A DNA stretch of 64,000 bases from Brachyhypopomus gauderio (lineage: Eukaryota > Chordata > Actinopteri > Gymnotiformes > Hypopomidae). Positions 10,169-18,606 of the stretch are shown here, in pieces. Position numbers and translations under genes: made by a program. The notes beneath the pieces were generated by a model. It was not told where the DNA came from, did not search any database, and was given only the letters and a program-made list of their open reading frames with translations. The DNA is taken from assembly GCF_052324685.1 (NCBI RefSeq), contig NW_027506875.1, positions 1,511,309 to 1,575,308 of the forward strand, given 5' to 3'. Positions within the stretch are counted from its first letter, which is position 1. Each line of letters starts with the position of its first letter.

Positions 10169-11167
10169 CAGTGATGTCAGTAACGCGTTACTTAGTAACG
10201 CGTTACTCTAATCTTACCACTTTTTTCGGTAACGAGTAATATAACGCGCTACTATTTCCAGTCCAGTAATCAGATTAAAGTTACTTATCCAAATAACTGT
10301 GCGTTACTATTTATATTTTCCCTAGTAAAATATATATTTTTGCTTTCTTCTTGGCTCAGTTCTACTTTTGCGTCTGACCATAGCGCTCGACTCCGCACGC
10401 TGCGCGCGACCCTGTGAGAGCGCGAGTACGTTTTACAAGTCATTCTGTGCAGTGTCCTCCCGTAACGATATGTGGTAGTGTAAAGAAACACCCCTCAAAA
10501 ACAGGGGAAGGAACATTTACCTGATGAATTTTAATGTTGCTTTGTGTTCCACGTTTGAAAAGTGCTGGAATTTTGACTAACGTCGCCTACTTTAAAATGC
10601 TTGAAATTGTAATGGTATTTCGTTTCACAAGCTGTCTGACTGAACTGGGGTGGGTTTCCCGAAACGTTCGTAGCTTCATACGAGGTTACGAGGTACTTGG
10701 CGCTACGAACGTTTCGGGAAACCCACCCCAGTTCGCTTGTATTACGTTTACAAATAAATTTACAAATAATACCGCGCAGCTACACAAACGTAATGTCAGG
10801 AGATACTGTAGCGACTCCTACTCCTCACGGCGAGTCTTGCCCTTTAAGTGACACTGGGGGCGGAGCCTGCGCGCGCCAGGGTTGCGTTATCAATAAAGTT
10901 TCCCTCCTCGGGATTTTTGGATTAAGCAGTTTCTGCCTCGGTTACCAAACCTGCTTCAATACATTGTTACTGTTAAAAATGCACTTCCAATAAAGTGAGT
11001 ATTGGAAAAATTTATTTTGCTGCTGAATGTAACTACTAAAGTAACTTGTAATCTAACGTAGTTACTTTTAAAATCAAGTAATATGTAACGTAACTAAGTT
11101 ACTTTTAAAAGGAGTAATCAGTAATCAGTAATCGGATTACTTTCTCAAGGTAACTTAGCCATCACTG
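10169..11167. mobile_element. 999-bp non-autonomous hAT with TAACGCGTTAC-type termini
   Basis: It begins cagtgatgtcagtaacgcgt and ends in ...gtaacttagccatcactg; the termini are inverted. It is flanked by identical 8-bp duplications ttcatcac at 10161-10168 and 11168-11175. The subterminal regions are packed with gtaac/gttac motifs, a known feature of this hAT group. No transposase is present. It contains a perfect 32-bp inverted repeat at 10642-10734, described separately. Confidence 0.9.
10642..10734. repeat. Perfect 32-bp inverted repeat (foldback) inside the hAT
   Basis: Arms 10642-10673 (gaactggggtgggtttcccg...) and 10703-10734 are exact reverse complements, with a 29-nt loop. The motif tttcccgaaacgttcgtag is familiar from dispersed fish foldback elements, so this is probably a second element nested in the hAT. 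Confidence 0.85.
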
Positions 11168-11175
11168 TTCATCAC

Positions 11176-11421
11176 TGACCAAACGCTCAGTTTTGAACTT
11201 TCTCTTTAAGGACATGTACCAGGTATGCTAGATAAGGAAAAGGAAAATCTTTAAGACTACTTGTTCTTGTTCTGAAACACTAGGACTGTCCAAATAAATA
11301 TCCAAATAGATGCTCATTTGGTTCCAGCCTTAATCAATTCTGTTAATGATTAGAAACATGTTATATTTGCACTACAAATGAAATGATCTAAAAGTCAGAA
11401 TATAAGACATAAAACACTTAC
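11176..11421. other. Non-coding spacer
   Basis: No feature is visible. By position it is intron of the putative minus-strand gene. Confidence 0.4.
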
Positions 11422-11508
11422 ATATCCATTGCCCTCCACATCTCTCAAGAAGAGGAACTTTAAGGTGAGAGCTTTGGCCACATTAACATAGTCACAGTTT
11501 GATGGATA
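11422..11508 (-). CDS. Putative exon of unrecognised minus-strand gene, hAT inserted at its 3' splice site
   Basis: On the minus strand atatatag is followed by an 87-bp stretch open only in phase 0. It reads YPSNCDYVNVAKALTLKF, then LFLRDVEGNGY, and ends at a good gtaagt donor. The pattern Y..VAKAL.LKF.FL.D.EGNGY recalls a domain common in large families of uncharacterised fish proteins; that is memory, not a search. The acceptor AG lies inside the 8-bp target duplication of the hAT at 11517-11852. The natural pyrimidine tract (ggttttcttcc) is now 336 bp further upstream. Confidence 0.5.
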
Positions 11509-11516
11509 CTATATAT

Positions 11517-11852
11517 CAGGGGTGGCCAACCCGTCATAGACCAAGAGCCACTTTTCTTACTGTGTTACGGCAAAGAGCCACATCGTACATGGGCGAGTGT
11601 AATCTGTTGAGGGGGGGGGGGGGGTGGCGAGTGTAAATTATTAGCTGTGAAGACAGTCAAATGCGTGTTTTCCACTACGCCGGTTTCAAAAGTATTAGCG
11701 GCTCGCTAGGCTTGTAAACTAACCGCGCACCACGAAAATGTAGCAGTGTGTCGCCCCGTTTGTGCAGGTGAGCCCGCGGACCGGCTGGGGAGCCGCATGA
11801 AACCAGGCAAAGAGCCGCATGCGGCTCGCGAGACGCGGGTTGCCCACCCCTG
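11517..11852. mobile_element. 336-bp non-autonomous hAT (CAGGGGTGGCCAA family)
   Basis: Termini caggggtggccaaccc and gggttgcccacccctg are inverted repeats with one or two mismatches. Identical 8-bp target duplications ctatatat lie at 11509-11516 and 11853-11860. Subterminal gagccgcatgcggctc palindromes are typical of this widespread family. A poly-G run lies at about 11612-11624. No coding capacity. Confidence 0.92.
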
Positions 11853-13690
11853 CTATATATGGAAGAAAACCGTTTTGGCTGACGAGCCCTATACTCTCCC
11901 ACCTGTCTCCTGGTTACACCGTTCTTACTCAACATGTGCTACAGCACAAAGTACCCCCCTCCTCTTTTTCTTTTTAGTTATTTATTTATATGTAGGACCC
12001 TTAAAAATGTCCTGTGTATTTGTATTATCTTCTTTGTTTTTTTTATTGTAAGTATAAAAGAACTGCTTTTCCCAGAAGCCTTTTCTGTTTTCGCGGCATT
12101 TTCTCTTTCCCGGGGTTCTGGGACGGATTGGAAAAGGTTAGAGAAGAAAGAAAACGAGGAGAGAGAGAAGCCGAAGAGAGAAGTGTGTTCAGACTTTTTC
12201 GGAGCGTTTTATTTACTTTCCATTCGCTCTGTAACAACGTTACGGTGCTGTTGCACTATATAGTGGTACAAACTGCAGCGTTTTAGTTTAGTTTTACAAA
12301 AAAAACTTTGAAGAAGCGGATCGGTTGGACTGTGAGTATCAGAGCATAGCAGTGACTACGAGCTGGTGTTGCTGCGTTTCCTCGCGTCTGTCTGGAGCGG
12401 CAAGGCCGGGCATCGTGTGCGAGTTAAACGACGGTGCTTTGAACTTACTGTCACGCACGGACTACGTTGTCGGCCGGCGTGAGTGCTGAGGACTGCTGCG
12501 TTACGCCTGGGATCTCCGTTGCTCCGTGAACTGTGATCTCGAGGTGAACTGTGAGTAACGAGCCAACTGACTGGGTTGACCCATTCAATTCACTTTCATT
12601 TCCGCCGTTCGAAGTGGAGTAATAAGTGCACCAACATACTGGGCCCCAACGAAAAGCGCTTGAACTCTCTCATTCGTTTTCCTGTTTACTAAGCTCAGGG
12701 TTTAATTCGTACGGTTTAAATCTACGTTTGGGGAACACATAAGCCCTATATATATGTAGGGTTTAATGAAGTATTGAAAACGGTTATGGAGGCACCCTCG
12801 TGTCATCTGTGAAACGTTAACTTATTTAGCTAAAGGGTATTTAAAACTGCAATCCATTGTATTTTGAGATGTACGCCCCCTAAATTTATATTGGGCGCCT
12901 TTAGGGAGGGGTTACATATATATAATTAGTATCCATTTATTTTCTTTTTAATTAATGTAGTTTACTATAACTTTCTGAGGAGGTTAATACTAGGTTGGTT
13001 TGTAGTGTTTAATTAATTGTTTGTGTATTTATTTAAGTGGATTACAACTTACTTGATTATTAATAATTTCAGTGGGTTACAGTAACACTCATGTTGGACT
13101 CGCTATAGCCAAGAGACAGAAGTAAAACGCAGGTGGTGCGACTTAAGATCCGGTTTGATACTACGTTTTGCCGTTTTGAGTCCTGCTGAGTGAATTTGTG
13201 GTTATATTTTACAGTAGTTTTGCTCAAAGCTTGCCTTCTTATATCCAGGCTACATCGCTCCAGGTTTAGACCCTGGTTTAAATTCAACCAGTATAAAAAT
13301 AAGAGGTTTTAAAACACTTAAACAATGCAAATCCACGAACATGTAGATGAACACGCACACCCACGCCATCTGCTGGCCACCTTCAGAATATGGGGGTTTT
13401 ATTTAGCTGTGATCATGAAAAAATGTCAGAATATATTGCTAAGCCATATCAGGAATAAACGAGGCATACAAATAAACTAAAATATATATATATTAAAAGA
13501 AGGTTCGCCATGTGCGTGTACCATCTAGAGACTTTCCATACAATAAATTAATTCGTTTCTATTTTAAATATTTCAATAGTAAACATTCGCTATACTGGGG
13601 TGTTGTATGTATAGTCTACCGTACGACGTGGCGTTCATCCTCCAGTTATTTGTCCGCAGGTTTTGAACACAAACGGCATCTGATCTGACG
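11853..13690. other. Gene-free stretch, possibly containing a solo LTR or other repeat
   Basis: 11992-12916 begins tgtaggaccc and ends aggggttaca (TG...CA) beside tata-type flanks. The interior is mixed in composition: a GA-rich part around 12125-12185 and a CpG-rich part around 12360-12560. That would suit an LTR, but the flanks are low-complexity and the call is weak. The 5' end of the minus-strand gene could also lie here, head-to-head with txndc15, but no start exon could be picked. Confidence 0.3.
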
Positions 13691-13708
13691 AGTTTCTTAC
13701 CCTCCAAC

Positions 13709-13716
13709 TCTCGCGA
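13709..13716. promoter_or_regulatory. TCTCGCGA promoter motif upstream of txndc15
   Basis: tctcgcga lies 130 bp before the txndc15 start. The palindromic TCTCGCGA element is a known core-promoter motif of TATA-less housekeeping genes. Together with the local CpG content it marks the likely txndc15 promoter at about 13600-13830. Confidence 0.5.
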
Positions 13717-13837
13717 TATTTGTGCGAGAAGAACCAGGAAGCACATTAGCGGTTTGTTTTCTTGCGACCATGTACAAACGAGGATCTATGTCGCTTTCGC
13801 CAGTAATGCTGACAGATATATAAACGCAGAGCAGGAA

Positions 13838-13849
13838 ATGCGACCATGA
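13838..13849 (+). promoter_or_regulatory. Minimal upstream ORF overlapping the txndc15 start codon
   Basis: ATG CGA CCA TGA encodes Met-Arg-Pro-stop. Its TGA shares bases with the txndc15 ATG at 13846 (ATGA overlap). The upstream ATG has G at -3; the main ATG has A at -3. Leaky scanning or termination-reinitiation could therefore tune translation. Whether the uATG is in the mRNA depends on the unmapped transcription start. Confidence 0.5.
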
Positions 13850-13927
13850 TTCCCACTTCAAGCGGATGTTGGAGCGTTTTGTTGTTAATTTCTGGAGTGC
13901 TTGCGACTTCATTAGCCACCGACTCGG
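13846..13927 (+). CDS. txndc15: txndc15 coding exon 1 (signal peptide)
   Basis: [10 protein letters not shown] followed by [14 protein letters not shown] forms a hydrophobic signal peptide. The exon ends one base into a codon at the gtatgt donor. The ATG at 13846 is chosen because it opens the only frame fitting the next exon and has A at -3. Confidence 0.9.
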
Positions 13928-16375
13928 GTATGTAAGCATCTAGACTAAAAGGCCGAAACGGTTCACGCTTTTAAACGGCGTTAATGCGCATGTCCAGAAC
14001 ATGTGCAGCTCCATGTATTTGATCTGAGTTACATCAGTTAATTAAATAGTTCACTAACTGGCATATCTTACTGTAACTTAACAGTCGATCTCTGGATTAA
14101 ACAATTAACCAAACGTATGACTTCAGTCGACGGAGTTATGACATAACGTAACTATTGTTTTGACATGGTTTCTTGTATTTTGTTTACATTATATTCTGTT
14201 ATTCTGTAAACAGATCATGGTGGGTTACAGACTGCTCCTGATGCATTAGACGTGGACCGTGATGAACACACCCCCCAGTTTGAAACACACCACGCACAAC
14301 CACATTTTAAAAGACAGTTCAGAACTGCTGAAATTGCTGATGCTGTCTTGGGGGTCGAACTCTCCGGGAACTCGGCTGGCATTGAATCTCTTATTCCCAA
14401 AACAATGAAAGACGCATTGGCAGGTAGTTCGGCGCCCTCGGTACCTTGTGGTAATGAGATGTGTAAGTCTGAGGAGACCAGTGAGCAGCAGGTACCTGCT
14501 GACATGGACGTGGTTCACACAGACAGCAGCGTGGTGGAAGGGAAGAACGCCACAGATACAGCGAAGACATACAAAGTCAGCTGCGATAAAAGAAGCATTA
14601 TTGGATTGGAGAACCTCACGGTTCAGGTTCTGAATGCATCTCAGGTACTTTGAGTTGACCATAGCTGTCAATGAACAACTCAATAGTAGTGGCTGTGACA
14701 AGTAGCATATATGGGTTTGGTTAAAGGGTGATTCCTAAGATTTTATTCCATTAGATTTCAGAATAAGTGAGTTTGTATTACCTACACGTAGGTATACAGC
14801 CATAATCATAACTGCTCATATAGTCCACTACAATGCATGTATTCTATAGTGGAAAAGGTCTTAATATATATTGATACCTAGAACAACATCTCTTGATTTA
14901 GTGTGTGGTGCGAGTTGAAGTTTCATGTTTATTGATTAATAAATTCTAATGCTTCCATCTTGTTGAAGCTCATTGCCATAGCAACAAAATACTGCCATCA
15001 GTGATGCTTTCCCAGTGACCACTTTTAGAAATTAGCGATTGATTTATATTCCTGAATTGACGATGCCCCAGGAGAGTATATTTAATTCTGGGTCAAAATT
15101 CATATTCTAATAATTTCTTTGACTACTACATAAACCATGAATTAGCAGTACTAGATAATCCAATAGTGACACTACTTATTTTCATGTCTTCAAACCACTG
15201 TGTATCTTTTCAGCCTTAATTAAAAACATTCTGTTTGCTTCTTAAATTAAGATTCTTATTTGGGGGGTCAAGCTTTCTGCTTTGAGTTAGAACTCTGCAG
15301 ACTAGTCACAATCTGTTCGTGTTTGCCATCTGATCATTTAATGTATTTTTGTGTGTTTAAGGACCTGATGGACTACTTAAATGCCAACAGCACAGAATGC
15401 TCCCTGGTTCTCTTCTACACTACCTGGTGTCAGTTTTCTGCAAATCTCGCTCCACATTTCAACGCGCTGCCCCGTGTCTTTCCCACCATGTACTTCCTTG
15501 CTCTTGACGCTTCGCAGCATAGCAGGTTGTCATCACCAGTTTACCGTGTCTGCATGGTGCCTTTTGCCATTTTCAAAAATTTGTGTCATTAAGGTAGAAA
15601 TATGTTGAAACTATGGTTCCATTCTTATCAGTGACTATACAAAAACAAGAAAAAACTGCTTAAATATTTTGTATTCAGAAGTGAACAGTTCAGTAAGAAG
15701 CAGATGGACAGTGAAACAGCTGGTAATAAAAAATAAGGGGCAAACATCCAGGCAGTATAAACATTAATATGCAGTAATAATTTACACCTCTAGAATGAAA
15801 CAGGCAGTAATTGTTACAGAATTGTTGAAAATACACTTAGAAAAGTGTAATGTCTATAATCAGTAATTACTTGGGTTTCAGATAAATAACTAGGTCTAAA
15901 TAGGTTTCCCTTATTAATTGTGGTTCTTCATTTATATTTTTTCTGCAGTCTGTCAACTCGGTTTGGGACAGTGGCCGTTCCCAACATACTTCTTTTTCAA
16001 GGTGCCAAACCAATGGCTCGGTTCAACCATACTGACAGAACACTGGAAACATTAACATCCTTCATAGCAAATCAGACAGGTATGAGTGACCGAGTCCAGC
16101 TGCAGTCATGAATATGAAACAGTGAGGTGGTGGTCAGTGTTGGCTGGGAGAACTCTGGTCCTCTTATGGTATTACATATGCTGTAGAAGAATTAAACTCA
16201 TCCAGGAAGCAGATAACTGAAAGGAGTGAAAATGGGCCACATTGCTGATTTTTATCATTCTATCCTGTGTGTTGTGAATTTGTCATGACATGAGCTCTTT
16301 CAAGAGTGCCATGTGAGTTTCAGAAAATGCTCATACATTTACGAACTTGAGCATCATGTTTTGTAAACAGAATGT

Positions 16376-16415
<40 letters not shown>

Positions 16416-17175
16416 AGAAGAATTTGCCCTTAGCGTTTAGAAGTCCCTAAAACATATTAAGAATAAATGCCCTGCACAGCTTATCTGGAAGTTTCTAAAA
16501 GCTTTAAAAAATTCTGATATCAGAACATGAAAAACATATCACTGTAAAAAAGTCAAGGAATGGGAAATATTTCCATTGTTATTAATGCTGTCATTTAAGG
16601 TCTGAGCTATAAGGCAGTATTAGATTAAATAAATAAGGATGATTCACATTATACCAGTGGTTTTGGAAGCCTATGTTTCTGTTAAGGCAATACTGACCCC
16701 AGTGTTCTGTAAACCAAGGCTAGAGTTTTGTCTATCCCAAACTCCAGTATTCTGTAAACATACAATTTTAGACAACTTAGAGCCTTCACAACATTTAATA
16801 TCATTTATTGTTCAAAGCAACTCTTTGAAAATTGCAATCTTAAAAATTGCATATTAATCTTTTTAAATATATCATTACATTTTTAACAAATCTAAATGGT
16901 GAGGTTTAAGAAATATCTTTAAAAAAATCTTTTACAATCCTGGTTTCCTGTTCATAAATTTAAACCTTTTCTCCTCAGGTTTTGAAGCAATTCCACACCA
17001 AACTGTTGAAGAGGAGGATCGTTTCGGGCCTTTACCCAGTGTCCCAGTGAAAAGCATTGATTGGCTCTTTGTGTTTTCTATAGTGTTCATAACTGGCTTT
17101 ACCCTCTATGCCATCCTGCGAACGGACAACATACGCCTTCTTATACCTGGACAAGAACATGAGCACCAGGAATAA
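13846..17175 (+). CDS. txndc15: Thioredoxin domain-containing protein 15, five exons
   Basis: Joined exons 13846-13927, 14214-14644, 15362-15525, 15949-16079 and 16979-17175 give 334 residues (human about 360). Order: signal peptide, Met1 to about Ala24; variable acidic luminal region to about 150; thioredoxin-like domain about 165-268 with TTWCQFS (Cys194, Ser197, so CxxS rather than CxxC); the strand before cis-Pro237 in VAVPNILLF; transmembrane helix 298-316; and a short tail [13 protein letters not shown]-glycosylation sequons occur at NLT, NAS and NST. A single active-site Cys suggests binding or isomerase-like activity rather than dithiol oxidation. The human gene is a ciliopathy (Meckel-Gruber type) gene. 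All splice phases agree. Its neighbour pcbd2 begins 1.4 kb downstream on the same strand. Confidence 0.95.
14214..14644 (+). CDS. txndc15: txndc15 exon 2 (acidic luminal region)
   Basis: Acceptor ttctgtaaacag, donor caggtactt; enters with one base carried over and leaves in phase 0. It encodes a poorly conserved Ser/Thr/Glu-rich stretch ending in [20 protein letters not shown], the conserved run-up to the thioredoxin fold. Confidence 0.9.
15362..15525 (+). CDS. txndc15: txndc15 exon 3 (thioredoxin active-site region)
   Basis: Encodes [20 protein letters not shown] and [10 protein letters not shown]. The donor AG/gttgtc is non-optimal, yet it is fixed by the conserved reading HSSLSTRFG across the junction (AG plus T). 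Confidence 0.9.
15949..16079 (+). CDS. txndc15: txndc15 exon 4 (cis-Pro strand)
   Basis: Acceptor ttttttctgcag. Encodes [20 protein letters not shown] and the conserved [14 protein letters not shown]. Donor gtatga, leaving one base. Confidence 0.93.
16377..16412. repeat. (TG)n microsatellite in txndc15 intron 4
   Basis: About 17 TG dinucleotides. Otherwise the 0.9-kb intron shows nothing notable. Confidence 0.9.
16979..17175 (+). CDS. txndc15: txndc15 exon 5 (transmembrane segment and C-terminus)
   Basis: Acceptor cttttctcctcag. Encodes the linker, the membrane helix [19 protein letters not shown] and the conserved LLIPGQEHE tail, with stop TAA at 17173-17175. Confidence 0.95.
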
Positions 17176-18300
17176 GTGTGTTCCACATACGTCTGACAAC
17201 TAGTTGTGTATGTTGTTCATTGTGTTGTAGTATATGGGGGGAATTCAGGTCGGTCTTGTCCCTAACAGAAACTTGTGTGTGCTCCAGTTTAGTTTTCACA
17301 TTTTGGCAAATATCCTGATGAATATTTGGAGCATTTGTGATCTCTCAAAAATGCTTAAAACTAAATTTTCATTTGTTATACACTGTCAGTAATAGAGAAA
17401 TCAAGTATGACATAGCAGTTAACCCATCCTGAATATGAATAACAAAAAATAATAATATTTATTTTTTTGTGCTATTTACAAGTATATTGTAAATGGACTA
17501 AGAGTAAAATGCCTCCTCTGAACTGATGTGAGCCATTTTTTTAAACACTAGATACCGTTTTGCTGCTATGGGTGAATACAAAGGTGAGCTGATCTGATAA
17601 AAAAATATATTAATAAGCAGTGTGAACTAATGAGAAGGGACAGGTACTCCACCTCCACCACATTTGCCACTATTAACCACTAAGAAGTTTGCTTTTAGAA
17701 TTCAAACCCATTTGAATATTTTTAACTGGCTAGTATGTGCTATGCATAAATTGAAAACGTTCCACTTGAAATTTTATACCAGTTAATTTTGTGGCACTTT
17801 TTTAAAGGGTCTTCAAATAATTGTATGAGTGGCGGGAACATTCAGATGTATGAAAGCCAATTTACGTCGCAAGAAGTAAAAAAAAAATCTTAACTTATGA
17901 CTTACTTTCTCATAATTATACTACGTAGTATAATTATGACGAGATAGTAAAGCATAATAAAGTGTTAGTAAGTTAATTATAAGATGGTGTATGGACTTTT
18001 TTTTCTTCAAACGGCGGAAATAGGCTTCCATACAGATGTTTCTCGTAACTTGTAATTATTAATTTGAAAGTCTTTGCAATGTAACTTCAGAATGAAATGA
18101 TGCAAGATGATAGTGTAGGTTATTTTCCCAGCAGTTTGTCGCCCTAAAATAGCTCTAAAAGAATGAGTCAAATGAAAGACTTCAATGTGCACGTAGAGGG
18201 ACATGACAGTTTTTATTTTATTTTATCTGTAAAGTTGTTTGTAACATCTTTGTTCAAAAGTTTAAAGCGTTCAAAATAAAACCAGACGCTGATTTTTCGT
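17176..18300 (+). other. txndc15 3' UTR / intergenic region
   Basis: AT-rich and non-coding. Candidate polyadenylation signals aataaa occur at 17956-17961 and 18275-18280. The second lies just before the region assigned to pcbd2 exon 1, so the transcripts may nearly abut. It contains the 30-bp palindrome listed next. Confidence 0.5.
17910..17939. repeat. Perfect 30-bp palindrome within a longer hairpin
   Basis: tcataattatactac is directly followed by its exact reverse complement. Pairing extends imperfectly to about 17895-17961 (ttatgacttactttctc against gagatagtaaagcataa). This may be a tiny palindromic MITE remnant; one aataaa lies on the right arm. Confidence 0.7.
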
Positions 18301-18603
18301 TGTTATAATGCAAGACTCGAGTGTGCTTGGTTCGTCATCCATATAGGCCAAATTATATTACATGCATCTTTGCATTTATACTCCGATTGTACTTCGATAA
18401 CGTTTTCAGGTCGGGTTATGATTGTTTTTTCTTCAGGCACAGCGAAAGGCAGCACACACAAGGCGCTCGAGAAAGGACCCGTGTGTGGTATACTTTGTCC
18501 CCCTGAGGGGATCATGTCTTGGTTAATGTTTAGGTCATGTAGTCAATTGTGTAGTGTTTTTAACAAGCAGGGAAATATTTTTCTGTTCACACGCACAGCT
18601 AAA

Positions 18604-18606
18604 ATG
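18604..18606 (+). CDS. pcbd2: pcbd2 coding exon 1: start codon only
   Basis: agctaaaATG is followed at once by gtaaga, a good donor. Exon 2 opens in phase 0 with GCC, giving [14 protein letters not shown] and the expected total length. The 5' UTR probably begins somewhere around 18380-18580, a locally CpG-bearing region. This is an inference, as no other in-frame ATG plus donor was evident. Confidence 0.55.

Noticed and set aside
14246-14701. Minus-strand 151-residue frame opposite txndc15 exon 2
   Set aside because: Antisense shadow of a validated exon; no splice or family evidence.
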